A DNA stretch of 64,000 nt from contig NC_067282.1 in NCBI RefSeq assembly GCF_020740795.1, positions 43,119,290 through 43,183,289 of the forward strand, read 5' to 3'. This document shows positions 10,756 to 24,535 of this stretch, piece by piece. The DNA is from Apus apus. Lineage: Eukaryota > Chordata > Aves > Apodiformes > Apodidae. The position numbers were made by a program, and so were the translations under genes. Numbering within the stretch: the stretch's first letter is position 1; each line of letters opens with the position of its first letter. The notes under the pieces were generated by a model, which had not been told where the DNA came from, did not search any database, and saw only the letters and a list, made by a program, of their open reading frames with translations.

Positions 10756-13700
10756 TTAGAAGTTTTTTTCTTTCTATCCTCCTAAATGTGTTTGAGTCTC
10801 ATCTTGGGAAAACATTTTTAATGAAGGGATTAAAATGTCCACCTAAATATGTGTAAGAGCAATAGGTTTTGCTTTTGTCTTTTCCTTTCCATTAGACTTC
10901 ACGTTTTGTATATAGTTCTCCCATCAGGTTTCTCATGGTCTTTCTTTTCAGCATTTAATACCAGTGGTGAGATGGGTTCTTTATCCTTTAGGCTCATCCC
11001 TGAAGCTCAACGACTGGAAGTTCCCCAAAACTTTGCTGTGGCTAGAAATGCGGTGCTGAAAATATTTTTGTTTAGATTCTGCTCCTTCTGAAAATGCAGC
11101 TGGAATGAGTGCTCTGTGTTTTTCAGCAGTGCTCCCAAATTGCTTTGGCCAGTGGCTTCTCTGAATCCTTTCATGCCCACTTATGTACCCTTCTGTGTCC
11201 ATGTCAGGGAAGAGCAAAGAAAACATGGGATGCATTTTGGGGGAGCATTTTGTGGATGAAACAGAGGAAGAGGACAGCTGGGATGTGTAGGAGGGTTGTG
11301 GGGTTCTGGGTTTGAGCTTGCATGTGGCACCATGAGGAGCTGCAGTGAGGGTGCCAAAGAAGCTTAGCATGCTGATTCCTCCCAGGGGATCTCAGGGATG
11401 GATGGGAGAGCTGGCAGATGGGGGAGAGAGGTCGTGGCTGTGATAGCTGGAGGCAGCAAGGGAAGATCATGATTCTATGATCCTGCTGTTTTGTTGTAGT
11501 GGGAGAACTTAATCTGTTTGGGTCTCCTTTAACTGCTCCTGCTTGTAACTCCTCTGCCTGTCTCCTGTTTTGTTTTGCTTTACTTTATTGATCTTTCCCC
11601 TGGACAGGTGGGTTCTGCCTTGCATGAATTACAAAGTGCCAAATGTTATTTTCAAATTTTCCTTTAAAAAACAAAAATTGAAAATGCCACATCAGACCAA
11701 AGTTGCCAAGTTCCTTGTTCAGCTACTTTTGTGACTTGGCCTTAGCTTTTGGTGTTCAGTTGAAGTGTCTTCTATAAAGTGGACTGGTAAAGGCGTTTCT
11801 GTTGGTTTCTACTGCTGTGGTAAGTAACAGCATGGTAGACCATAGGTGAGAATGCTGGGATGTGAAGACTCTAGGCCCCAAGTAGAGACTATGGAGGAAT
11901 ATCCACACTGCCTGCTCATACAGCCCTCTGGGAACCTGGTGTCCTTGCTGCTCCTTGTGGAAAAAGATGGCTTCCCTGGGAACTCTTCAGAGTAGGAACC
12001 CAAAGTAGGTGCTTTACAGATCTGGCTGTTGGTTAAGACTCATACCTAAAGGAGTTGGTGTGGATGCCTCTTCATGCTGTCCAGTTTTCAGCTTTCTTTT
12101 ATGGTACCTTGGTGGGTAGAGTAGGGTGGATATCCCCACAATCCCCATTGCCAGCCCTGAAATAGGGCTGTCTGAGAGAGACAGAATTTTTTGTCACAGG
12201 TCAAAGTTTCTCAGCTTCCAAGCCACTTACCCTCACCTGTCTGTGATCTCCCTTCTCCCAGCATTGAGTTATGCAGCAAAGCTGTGGGAAAAGTCAGGGA
12301 TGGCCCTGCAACTTTTTGCATCTTGAGCCCAGTTGTGTTGCCTTGTCCCTGTGAATCATTTGGGCATGGAAATCACCTGGGGGTGAAGAAACCAAGGGAA
12401 GAAAGCTCAGCAACCCACAGTGTGCCATGCCACTAGAGCTGCCCAAATGGTGTCCTGCAGCCCGGAGTGACGTGCTCTCAGCTGGGCTTGGCTTTTTCCA
12501 TGCGGGGTCCAATGTCACTTTCCCACAAAATTTCTACAAAAAACTGGGTTATTTAATTAGCTTGGACCAAACTGCTTTCCTGTGAGCAAACAGCGAGTGG
12601 AATTTGGGATTAGTGGGCCTCAAAGAGCTGAAGTTGAAACTCTTGTGGAGTTGAAGCTGAGTTTCTCACCCTTGTTAAAGGCTTCATATAATAGGGCTCC
12701 TTCAAACCTGCATTTGCTAATAAGAGTTGGCAAATGTGGGGAAAGAAAACACTTCCCTCCTCTCCCTGCCCTGGAGGGAAACAGGCAGAGAAACTCACCT
12801 TCCAAATGTTGTGTCAGGGTATTTTGATTCTTGCTAAAGTATTTGGAACTTGCTGGGCCCTGAAGTTCAGCAAAATGGATTATCATCTAGCAACACAAGA
12901 TGGCACTGTGTAAGTGCAACTGGCACAATAAAAAGCCCTTTCTGTGTTTGTAATGTGTAAAAAGGGTCAAGTTTGCTAAATTACGCTACAGTTGCAACGT
13001 AATGAGAGTTGTGGAGAGCACTTTCACTTCATCTCAAGCCTTTCTCTCCACCTGGAATCGTGGAGGTACGATATACAATTGAATGAGCCATCTCATTTGA
13101 TTGTAGTCTGCTCTTTGATTAATTAACTGCTATTTAAAGCAATACTGAGTAGGGAGAGAAGAGAATACTTCCTAGGAAGAAAAATAAACTAGATAACTTC
13201 TGATGAAGGGTTTTCGTGTATTTTGCTGGGTTAATTAATTATTTATTTTAATATGCTCTCCCTCTATCAGCTTCAAACACTCCGTTTAAGTTTAAAATTC
13301 TTCAATGGAAGTGTCTATAGGTGAGCTAGGCCTCTGCACTGCTACTAAAAAGTGGGTGGATTTAGGGCTCGGCTCCATTTTTTACTCTTGGATGTCTGAT
13401 TCTGCTTCAGATGTTGTCAAGTGCCCAGGACATCTGCCCAGGGCTTGAGGGGAATATGGTGCAAGTATCTCCCAAATCTGGGAGGTACTTGTGCGGCTGC
13501 TGGTGCAGGTCTTATGGGATGCTTAAAAGCATCTGAAAGGGCAGCAGAGATTTATAAGCAAGCTTTTGCATCAGGCTTGACTTCCTACAGACCATGGAGC
13601 AAAGGTGTGATTTCATGGATCAGTGAATAGGTGTCTGCTCTCAGTGAGGTAGTTGGCTGTCTCAGCATCCCTGATGTTAACACCTGCGTTTTTACACCCC

Positions 13701-16700
13701 AGTGTTTTCCTATCTTAATGCTGACTGAATTCTTCCAAAAATAACAAACTCTGATTTAGCTAAATCCTCCATCTACTCTATATTTAGGTTTACAGGCTAT
13801 CAGCTAATTAAAAGCAATGTACATATGAATCGGGCTTTAGAACTGAGTGGTCTACATATAGTTGCTCTGGTAGAGGACAATGTTTAAATAAAAAGGCACT
13901 TCAAAAATGGAAAATGTTTTCTGTGACTTTCAATGTGAACTTACTATGGGGTTTCTCTGATACATAAGAACAAATCAAGCATCTCAGAGTGAAATTCAAG
14001 GTATTGCTTATGCTCTTAGTTTTGTTAAGATTTTTTTTTTTTTTTTAATAGAAGATCTGTCAGAAATGTCAAATTCAATTACCTATGCAATTACCTCTTC
14101 ATACAAGCTGCAGCACCCCAGGCAGTGCTGGTTTACCGGTGAGATTTATGCAGCAAGCCCTTTGTTAGAGCCCAGTGTCTGAATATGGAGCTCAAACTGA
14201 TACCAGAAATGGGCAGGGCCAGTCTCGTTGTCAGTTGAACCCAGAGGAGGGTCTGGGTGGTAAGTTCAACGTTTTCCTTAGGCAACAAGATGTTGCAACA
14301 CAGCCTACCTTGTCATTTACAGAAGGAAAAAGGGTTTAAAATCTGATTATTTGAGAGCTCAGCATGAAAACTGATGTACCTGCATAGGTGTTTTAAATTC
14401 CTACCAATCATTTGTAATGGATTAGCAAAATCCGTGCTGTGGTTGTAATGAAAGGCTGTTAGCAGCAGGTGTAATTACATGAAAGAGCAAGAGCAGCTTC
14501 ATTCTGGAGGCTCTTTAGCATTTTCATTTTAGCTCCATGCTGCTTGGGAGCTAGGGGCTCTGACATAAAACAACATAGGAAGATGATGTAGAGCACTTGC
14601 TAGCAAAAGGAATATTCTAGGGTGAGTGCTATAGTATCAGTTTATTAAAGCTGAAGAATTTTTTTGATTTCTTCAACCTGCTGGAAACAAGCTTGCTAAT
14701 GAAGTCGCTGCTGTCAACCTCAGACACTCAAGAGAGATGTGTCGTGCAATGGGAATTATCGGCTTCTATGGATTTGTCTTAAGGGTCGATGTTGCACAAA
14801 GAACCAAAGCACATTAAAAAAAACAACAACAAAGGTATGTACAAGGGGGGATGTGCACAGGGATTTGCTTTATTATTTGTAATAGAAGAAACAAAAAAGC
14901 TGGGGCTGCTGAGCGGACAGTTCATAAACACAACCCCAGGAGAGCAGGCTTCTGGTCAGCACGGCCTGCTGTCTGGAATGGCCTTTTGCAGGAAGCTGTG
15001 CCAGAGCAAATGCTTCTGATTCCCTGAACCAGAATGCTCTTTTGCCACCAGGGACGCAACCAGATGTGCCATTTATTGGTGCATCAATTGCATGTGACCC
15101 TTCTGGGATGGAAATCTACAGATTTCAGGGTCAGATCAGGCTACTGCAATCACTTGATCTGACCATGTCCCATTAAAGATCAGAACCTCTCACGCAAGAA
15201 TTCCTGTATTGAACACACAACTTCTGTGTGAAGTACAGTTTTCTTTGTTGGAAAGAAGCCCTGTGTAGATCTGAAGAATGCAAATGATGGAAAAATCTAC
15301 CACATGTCAATATAAATTGTTCCAGTGATTAATTAGCACTCTTGAAAAAATTTTAATTTTAGCAATTTTGTTTTAATGAGCTTTCTAACTTATGATTTTA
15401 CTTTCATTCATGTAATGTCATTTAGGCTCACAGCACTGGATTAATTTTTGTTTCTTTTTCTCTCCTAGATTGTATGTGTGACATTGATACAATCCCCATA
15501 TTTTTTTTCAGTATTATTTATTAAACTTGTAAATAAAGCATTATTGTTCACAACATTCAGAAAATGCAAGAATACCTCCACAGGAGGGTACTGTGGATAG
15601 ACTGGCCCTCACCCAGTGAACTGCAACACAAAACTCTCCTAGGAGAGTATTTAACACAGAGGGGAAATAATCTTTATGAGCACTAAAAAAAACCCTGGAG
15701 ATTTATAAGAATTTATTTACGTAATGTGTAGATTTGAAATAAGAGGTTATGTCCAGAAAGGAATTTTGCTGCATAAATCATCTGGAATAATTAGTAAGGC
15801 ATTGAATTGCCTTTGTGGGAATGACCATGCCTGAATTCCCATGTGGTTCTGCCAATTTCCTGTCTTAGGGAAGCACCTGTAAGAGATTCCCATGCTGACA
15901 TGTCTCCGTTGACAAGGAGACAAGATTATACCCCTTTTCTATTTCTCAGCACAAAGTGTCAGCTGCAAAAATACAATTAGTTCCTGCTGTGTTTGGCAGG
16001 TATTGATAGGAGGGGTCCAACTTGCAGCCTTTCATCAGAGTAGCTTGGCAAGGAAAACAAGTACTGTCTTTTGATGCCCGTGTAAACAAGACTCCTGCAG
16101 AGAAACATCGGTTTTACTTGCACGTGATACTTCATTTTAAGTAGGCTTCATTCCTGCTGAGGTAACCTACTGCATTTATAAGACATATATGTGCTGCATC
16201 TCATTACTTAATGCCAGTGAGTAAATGAGCAGCCTTCAGCTAGGCACAGCTACCATCTGATAGTGAACCACAGCCACCCAGCACAGCAGAGTGGCAGTCA
16301 CGAGCTATGCCCGTCAATGTTTTCTTCAGAATTCATGATACACGTGAGCACACATTTCTATCAACAGTTTGAATGCTTGCAACTATTCTGGGATTTCAGC
16401 AAGTAAAAATGTGACAAATCACTTTTTTGCCCTTTGCTGTTGGGATAATTGGAGGTTTCCTGCTTTTGACTGGTGGGCTCAGTATTCTTTGGAGAATATT
16501 CTGTTGCCCATGATAGTTCATAGCATGTCTGATACCTGAAAAGCTCAGGATATTTTGTTCCTTCTCCCTCAGTACTGTGTCAGCTCAGCAATAACAGTAA
16601 TTCCGGACTGAAGGTCATCCCTGTCAATGTACAAAGGTATTTAGGTTGTCCAGAATGTTCTGTTACACCAGCAACCTTGGTTTCACCATCATCTAATAAT

Positions 16701-17980
16701 TTTCATTCCATCTGCTTCTGCTTGTGATGTAGTGCTACACGAAGTCAAAAAGTGAGCAGATGAACACCAGTATGATACTGGAAATATGCATAGATGCTAA
16801 ACAAGAGGGGAGATAGAGACTACACAACCCGTTTACCCTTAGTATGCTGATGCTTCCTTTGATTTACTGTATAGCACTTTGAAGATATCCTGTGTGATCA
16901 CATAACGGGTTCTTGGAATTATATGCAGTTACTTTCTCTTAAATCCAATTTCTCTGTAACATCTTGGACTCAAAGCCAAGAAACCTGCCTATTCAGAAAT
17001 GCTGTTTACATAGTCTTTTAATCCTAATCTCTTTGCCAGATGATGAATTGTTTATAAAACTGAGTTGGGTATAAAATGCTAACTGAAGGTTTTAACTTCA
17101 TTAAGCTTGTAAAACCAAAGCATCCCTTCACCCAGCACTATGAGAGCATTTGAATTCTTCTCCTCAGTATCTCAAGGATATGACCTTGGAAGTATGCCTG
17201 TAGAAGTATCAATAGATAAGGGCAAAAATATTCCTGGGTCAGTTCCCCAGGCCCCAGATATTACACTCACTGATTTTCATAGTCAAAGTGTTGGTTTTCT
17301 TTCTCTCATCAGTCCTGCTTCACTGTTTTTTTCCATGCTAACAACAATAGTTGTACTGTTCAGCAAAGACATTTATCTTCTGATCAGGCTTCATGCTGAG
17401 GCAGCGAAACAAATGCATCTATAATGCTGTTCTCATGCACGTAGATCCACTGCAACTCTGATTCCCACAGAGCCTGATTGGTTTTAAGCAGAACACCCAA
17501 GGAAAGCAAGCCTGGGAGTCATCTGCCTGTCCCTTACCTCCCATGACGGAACAGGCTCTTTGCAACAGCACTGCTGTTCTCTAGCCTGAGAGAAAGATTT
17601 CCCCATGCAACCCATGGGGATGTTCTGCTTTTCAATAAACTCCAGGGGCTTGCGTGAGAGGACAGCCTGCATCACTGGAGATTTACTTAATTACTGGCCT
17701 GTTAGAACAGGAATATGACTCAGATCAGCAAGGCCCATTAAAGAGGCTGTGAATTGACAACCTCAACTGGGCTAAATTGAACAGGCTGTGTTGCTGGACG
17801 GTGTTAGAAAATCAGCTCTACTGATGTGAGCAGAACTGCACTGGTTTGCCTCAGCTGGGGATGTGTGCACGGTGCAGGTGAAATTGCAACTACCTTGTAA
17901 ATCTTATCTCTTAAGCTTTTGTGTAGCTGCTGTAGAGGTCTTTTACAGGTTTCACCAGGTTATTTTAGGAAGCTTGAGAG
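10756..17980. other. Unique intergenic sequence after LMO7
   Basis: There are 7.2 kb with no gene, RNA or recognised repeat family. Open frames here are short, overlap each other on both strands and show no family features. There are A/T-rich blocks rich in TTAATTAA (about 13110-13260) and a 10-bp inverted repeat at 15129-15164. The sequence looks like single-copy intergenic DNA and could hold conserved non-coding elements, which cannot be judged without alignment. Confidence 0.6.
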
Positions 17981-18691
17981 AGTAGCTAGAAAGCAGCTCT
18001 GTGGAGAAGGACCTTTGAATCCTGCTGGACAAATTATCCATGGGGCAGCAATGTGCCCTTGTGGCCCAGAAGGCCAATGGAATCGTGGGGTGCATTAAAA
18101 AGAGTATCCAACAGGTTGAGGAAGGTTCTCCTCCCCCTCTGCCCTGCCCTAGTGAGACCCCACCTGGGGTATTGTGTCCAGTTCTGGGCTCCTCAGTTCA
18201 AGAGGGACAGGGATTTACTTGAGAGTCCAATGGATGATTGAGGGACTGTAACATCCAATGAGGATGATTAAGGGACTGTAACATCTGTCATACGAGGAAA
18301 GGCTGAGACACCTGGGGCTGTTTAGTCTTGAGAAGAGAAGACTGAGAGGGTATCTTATTAATGTCTACAAATACCTGAAGGGTGGGTGTCAAGAATGGGC
18401 CAGTCTCTCTTCAGTGATGCCCTGTGATGAGGGGAGACTGCAGCAAGCTACAACGCAGGAAGTTCCACCTCAACATGAGGAAAAACTTCTTTACTGTGAG
18501 GGTAATGTAGCACTGGAACAGGCTGCCCAGAGAGGCTGTGGAGTCTCCTTCTCTGGAGACTTTAAAGACCTGTCTGGACACCTTTCTGAGTGACCTGTCC
18601 CAGATTCTGTGGTGGTCCTGGCTCTGTCAGGGGTTTTGGACTCGATGTCCAGAGGTCCCTTCCAATCCCTTACATTCTGTGATTCTGTGAT
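17981..18691 (+). mobile_element. CR1 LINE 3' fragment
   Basis: This is a 5'-truncated CR1 covering the end of ORF2 and the 3' region. Signatures are GTGAGACCCCACCTGGGGTA, GTGTCCAGTTCTGGGCTCC, ACTGGAACAGGCTGCCCAGA and an eroded ATTCTGTGATTCTGTGA tail. A 30-bp piece around 18232-18285 (GGATGATT..GGGACTGTAACATC) is tandemly duplicated relative to the related copy at 35179. Frames are broken by stops, so it is inactive. Confidence 0.93.
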
Positions 18692-19514
18692 TTAAGAGAG
18701 TGAGGAAAATAATATGCTGGGATTCTGTGCAAATGCTGAGTGCTTATCTGTTTTTTCAGACTAGAAATCTCATTTTTGAAGCCTCTGATTTCAAATTGTT
18801 TATTGCCAATTAGATGGCTATTTTTATAAACTGTGTGAGCTTTTTAACCTTTTTTTCTCCTTTAAGCGAGGAAACAATGACAGCAAAGCAGATAGTTCAA
18901 TAAAAAAAGTCAACTTCTGTTGTAATTACTTCATCTAATAAAGTGTGAAAAGCCATTGATAGATGATTGATCATGAAAAGAAATGCCAAGGTTGAATTGT
19001 TTCTTAATTTATAAGATGAATCTCAAACAATCTTCTGGTCCTGGATACCTGTTTGTGGTCCTGCACAATTGTGGGGGAGTCTGCGGGCAGTTTTTTCTAA
19101 CTTTTCTAGTTAGATGTTTGTAACATGAATGTGTGTAGTTGTACTGATCGTTATTTGCCACATGAGAACTTAAGTTTAAAGTTTTCCAGCTGTATCTGTA
19201 TCACCCTTCAACTGTTAGTAAGATTCAGTATTCAGCTAACCAACCTATGAGGAGAATTCTTAGAAGGGTGATAAATGTTTCTCTTTAATCTTAGATCTAA
19301 GTTTGTCTGAGATCTAAACTTCTTCCTCCTTGGCATGCTGTTTCTCTGTGAAGACACTCACTGTGGGGATGGGAAATTGCTCTTTAATGTATCATGTCCA
19401 GACAGAAGGTTTTGAGACTCAAATCTCTTGCCAGACAAGTTCCTCTCCAATGTTTTGGGTCAGATTAGGAGGAGCTGTGTTTGTTTCTTTTCTCTGCCCA
19501 GATGTTAAAGCCTG
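18692..19514. other. Unique intergenic sequence between CR1 copies
   Basis: No gene is seen. TTAGATCTAA, a 10-bp palindrome, lies at about 19292-19301, with a repeated GATCTAA nearby. Confidence 0.5.
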
Positions 19515-20073
19515 AACTTCTGAGACCTCTCCCCCTGCACCTGTCCCTGATGAGGCCTCACCTCGAGTACTGTGTCCAGTTCTGGGTCCCTCACTTCAAG
19601 AAGGATATTGAGGTGCTGGGTCCAGAGGGGACCAACGAGGCTGGTGAAGGGACTAGAGGGAAAGACTTACAGGGATAGGCTGAGGGAGCTGGGGTTGTTT
19701 AGCCTGGAGAAGAGGAGACTCAGGGGGGTCCTTTTCACTTACTCTCTACAGCTACCTGAAGGGAGGTTGTAGTCAGGTGCAGGTCAGGCTCTTCTCCCAG
19801 GCAACTAGCAGCAAACCAGAGGGCATGGCCTGAAGCTGCTCTGGGGGAGGTTTAGGTTGAATATTAGGAAGCATTTCCTCATGGAAAAGGTGATCAGACA
19901 TTGGAACAGACTGCCCAGGGAAGTGGTGGAGTCACCATCCCTGGAAGTGTTCAAGGACAGACTGGATGTGGCACTTAGTGCCATGGTCTAGCTGTTGTGG
20001 TGGTGTTAGGTCATAGGTTGGACTTGATGATCACAGAAGTCTTTTCCAACCTCAATAATTCTGTGATTCTGTG
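19515..20073 (+). mobile_element. CR1 LINE 3' fragment
   Basis: It begins within the end of ORF2 (CTGATGAGGCCTCACCTCGA) and runs through ATGGAAAAGGTGATCAGACA and GTGGTGGAGTCACCATCCCT to the tail TTCTGTGATTCTGTGA. The subfamily differs from the copy at 17981: it has GTGTTCAAGGACAGACTGGA and GTGGTGTTAGGTCATAGG. Several frameshifts make it inactive. Confidence 0.93.
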
Positions 20074-21020
20074 AGACCTGATTCAGCACTTACCAGCTGT
20101 AATGGGTAGAAATGGCTTTAGTCTGTTTCAGGACAAGACTGGGCAGATAACAGCCAGGGCAAATATATGCTGGGCAAGTTTTGTTGTTGTTCTTCCCCCA
20201 GGGCTGATGTATGGACTCTCTTCTTTCTGCCAGTAGAGATTTGCCCTGTGAGTTGAATTTGATGTGTTTACCTAGTTGCTTTTCTGAGCAGAACAGCACT
20301 TTCCAGTGCATTTTTTTCACTGGTGGTTCTGGCCAAGAGGATTGGATCTGCTGCCATAGAGTGGCTGCTGCTTTTATCTTATCAGTGCTCACGCTCCAGC
20401 ACTGAAGTCAGATTTGTGCATTCCTGACAGCTGAAACAGGACGAAACCCGATGTTCAGCCTCTATCAGCCTCTCCCTGTAATATCAGTAATTAACTGCAG
20501 CATTTTGCTTGCCAAGCAGCAAACCTTGGGGTTCTCCCAGCCACTCTGCAGAGTGAGATGTGGCAGCCTCCTTTCTTCCCTACTGCACGTCAGGCTGGCT
20601 TGGCCATCACCTACTGACAGACACGTTGCTGGCAGGAGTGATATCTCTTAGTGGTGGCCCACATGTGACTTGCTATGTAAAAGCTATTATTTCTTCCCTG
20701 CAGCCCTGCTGCAGCAGCACTTCACAGATTCTCCCAGGGATCCAGTTATTTTTCTGCGTTCACTACGCTGAGAGGAACTGAGTCAAGTCGTAGGTTTCGT
20801 AAATCGCCTCCTGTAAATGCAAAGCGTTTTTGGAGTTTCCCTGCGTTCCAGCAGCTGTATGTTTATCTGGAAGTTACAGATTTTCAGCAGAAGCCACCTC
20901 TGCTGTCAGAGACTCCCAGGGAGCAGTATGTTTTGACTATCTGACTGTCTAAATCCGGCATTGGAGGAACAGTATAAATTTAGACCAAAGGAAGTACAAC
21001 CACAAACTGTTTAGCGGGGG
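20074..21020. other. Unique intergenic sequence
   Basis: No gene or known repeat is recognised. The part from about 20560 to 20880 is less AT-rich than its surroundings and has scattered CpG, but it does not reach the density of a CpG island by eye. Confidence 0.45.
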
Positions 21021-21472
21021 AATTATTAATATATTGGAGAAAAGGAGGATGAGGGGAGACCTCATTGCCCTCTACAACTGCCTGAAAGGAGGTGGTAGGG
21101 AGGTGGGTGTTTGCCTCTTCTCCCAAGTAAATAACAACAGGACCAGAGGGAATGGTCTGAAGTTGCACCAGGGGAGGTTTAGATTGGATATTAGGAAGAA
21201 TTTCTGTACTGAAAGAGTGATCAGGCACTGGAACTGCCAGCCCAGGGAGATGTTGGAGTCACCATCCTGGGATGTATTCAGGAAGCATGTAAATGAGGAA
21301 CTTCAGGACATGCTCTTGTGGCCAAGATTGTGGGTTGTATGTCTCGGGTTTTTTTGGGGTGTGTTTTGTGGTGTGGTTGGGGGGGGGTGGGGTGGGGAGG
21401 GGGCTGGTTTGAGTTTTTTTATGATTGGACTCCATGATCTCAGACATCCTTTTTGATTATGCTGTGATTCTC
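21021..21472 (+). mobile_element. CR1 LINE 3' fragment with G-rich insertion
   Basis: The CR1 runs from GGAGAAAAGGAGGATGAGGG, through GGTGGTAGGGAGGTGGGTGT and GAGATGTTGGAGTCACCATC, to GATTGGACTCCATGATCTCA and an eroded tail. Between about 21335 and 21420 the expected sequence is replaced or expanded by T- and G-rich low-complexity DNA, including the G-run cluster at 21379-21403. Confidence 0.88.
21379..21403 (+). repeat. G-run cluster with G-quadruplex pattern
   Basis: Four G runs of 9, 4, 4 and 5 bases are separated by single bases (T, T, A). This fits the G3+N1-7 quadruplex pattern with one-base loops, the most stable class. It lies inside the CR1 copy at 21021-21472. Confidence 0.9.
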
Positions 21473-24400
21473 TGGTTACCTGTTTCCCATCCTCAAGAAG
21501 AGCAAAAATATGAGGAAGTTTATGAAGGGTTGCCTCCTGGTTTTAGGTGGTGCTGTGGTGAGTGTGTTGGTTTAAGTGGAGACTGTGATAGGTGTGAGGG
21601 TGGATGGTAGCTGCAGGAATTTGCATGAAGGCAGATCACAGCAGGAAAGGGCTGGATCTGAAATAGAGAAAGGCAGCTTTCAACCTCACAGGTTACAGTC
21701 ATTAAAAACTATTTCCCTTATCAAAACTTGAGCTGTGCCTTTGATCATGAAAGAAAAAAAAAGGATAATGGCATGATGCAAAACATTTTTTTTTGGTATT
21801 TTCCAAAGAACCGGTTTGGCAAAAACCTCTCTCTACTGGAGGAATATGTGATGGAAATATGGATTGCATAATGTGGTGGACACCTGAATGAAAAACAATT
21901 TATATCAACACAGGGTATCATAGGTTTAATTCCATATTTTTTAGGCTGTGATTAATCCCTCTTTTTGTATTTCAATCAAAGACAGCATTTCTACAAGCCT
22001 TTCTCTGAAGTATTTAGTTGGGACTGACTCAGTGACAGGAGTAGCTGATCCACTGTCAGCAGAGCAATCAAAGAGCTGAATTTTGGAGATTTTAATCTGA
22101 ATAACACTGAGCAGTTTTTCTATGTTTCATGAAAACCATGTGGGCTTTAGACTATCTGTAATTGACACTTTCTTGCCTAGTTGTTGGATTTTTTCCTGAG
22201 GTTTCATTTCCAAGCTCTTTGTAGGTTTGACCTTGCTTCCCCTCTGGCATTTGAGGCAATGCCTCTGGTTTTGCAGCCCCATGCAATGATTAAAGAGTTA
22301 GATATGCCTTTTAATTAATTTTTAATTAAAATTGAGGAAGTGGAGAAGAAAAAAAGGAGAGCCCTAAAAAAGTGAAATCTTTGTTCTGCTCTGAGTTGGC
22401 ATCAGCTGATACTGTGTTTGAGATCTACAATTGAGTCGGTCTTTTTAGTTTGGCTGAGAACTGGCCGGTGTACATGGACTTTCTCTTGCAAAGTGCATTC
22501 AAACTTTGAGTTCTCTGTTCCTAAACTCAGCAGCCGTAGATCAGAAATACAAATCCAAAGAGGCTCACGGAGTGTACTGGCCACTTATGGAAATATTTAA
22601 TATTAAAATAATTTTACAAGACTAAAGCCATTACCACAAACTGCTATACATTTTTTTTTACACAATATAATTTTTTTTTTCACCCCTTCTTTACCCTCAA
22701 AAATCTTGTCAGCCAGCATGAAGCTAATCTGCTCAAGTTAAAAGCATTAAGAACATTTAAAAAAAAGGTCATATTCTTCTCCATAAATGCCATTTAAATA
22801 TATATTGTGAATGACTTTAAAGATATTTTTTTTTCTTTAAAATGATACTATACTTAATTGTCTTTTTATGCTGAGAAACTTTATTGGAGTAAATGAACTG
22901 CTTTCATAGCTCAGTATAATATTCAATTCAGTGAATATACCAATTTCTATTTTATTTGCTACCATTCTTATTTGTTAAGACTGAGTTTTGTTTTGCTTTT
23001 AGATGGAACCCAGATAATCATAATTTGTATTTTCTTTGTCTACATGTAGAATCATAACAAATGGAAGAGGAGCAGACTAAGTCTTCTAAATTATATTAAA
23101 AATGCAACTTGTTATAGATCATATGTGATTTTTATAATACATGTAGATTCCATGACTCTCACATTATTTTTTTAATAATTCAAAATGCTCTGTGCATTGT
23201 CCCATTGCTTCTAGATTTGTTTGGCCCAGCAAAGGGTTGAAATAGAAGATGATGATTCATGTATAAATGTATTCAGGAGAAGGAAGGTGGTAAAAAAGGC
23301 AAAATCTTTTCAACTTAAGAGGAAGTAATGGCATGAGATCAGAGTGTTGTACACTGGCCATAAATTTAGACTGGAAATTAAAACAAGATTTCTGACCATT
23401 TGAAGAATGAGGTCTGAGTTAGTCTTCCAACAGGGCAGTAGAGACAAGATGGACTTGCAGACATACGTGGAGGAGTCTGTATGGCAGAACATAGAGCAAT
23501 GGCTGGGCATAGAAAATATAATCCTGTGGCCCGGATCTCCTTGTGTCTGCTAAGTTGACACCTTGCAGGGAAGTGAAAGGAATGTTGATTTGAACATTTA
23601 TTTTGTGCTAATATGATTTTTTGGGGAGTGAAGGTGTGGGTAGTAGTTGCTTGGTAGGACCAGAATTAAATTCTTCCCTCTCTTGGTGATTTCTGAGATG
23701 TGGTAATTTGGATCCAACTACTGGTATGAGTGGGGTGTGTTGGCCCTTCTAATGGCATTTGGATATTATGCAGGTCCCAGGTCTGTGTGCTTTGATCACT
23801 TGCAGGATTTGCTGGATTTTCACTGCAGGGACTGGGACAGAGCTTTTCCCAGGCAGAATGACTGGGGTTTTGCCAATGTGTGACACATGGCAGGAGAAAA
23901 AGGAAGCTTTACAAAGCAAGTTCCCTGTTGCTGGCAAGATTAAAGACCCTGTCAATGCTTTTGATCTTTCCTGATCTACTCCTATGACATGTTATAAAAA
24001 AATCAGCTTCTTGGCTGAATTTGGGTGTTAGATACCTATGCATTAGGTCCTTTCCATTCTGTACAAATACAGGTGGGTTCTTGTCATATTCCTACCCATT
24101 TGAGACCTACATAATACAGTCAGTTTTCTCACAGCTCACTCTCCATGCTGCATTTTGCTGTCTCTTTGTAACACAGTTGTGTCCTGTGCTGATCTAAGCT
24201 TTCTAAGAACAGTTTAGTCATTATTCCCCATCATTACTGGAGGTCACAAGAATAGCCCTCCAAAATATGTATCATTGCGCTCAATAGGTCATTAAAGATT
24301 ATGCCCCAGAATAGTCTGACAAGGAAATCCTGAGACATCCATGATTTGCCTCTGAAGTTCTTCCAGTCTTTCAGTTCATAGAGCAAAAAGACAATACCAA

Positions 24401-24535
24401 TCACATTTTCCAATGTGATGGTGAGATGCATTATTTTTACTAAAGCATGATACTTTATGAAGCCTAGGTTCCCTCTACCTGCCTTCTCATGGTCACTTCG
24501 TTCTCTGTGTACACCAGTCTCTCTTGGTTTCAGAT
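21473..24535. other. Unique AT-rich intergenic sequence
   Basis: There are 3 kb with no supported gene. Several T- or A-runs occur (about 21788, 22650, 22668, 22828), and an AATTAATTTTTAATTAAAATT block lies near 22312-22334. No repeat family is recognised. Confidence 0.55.
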
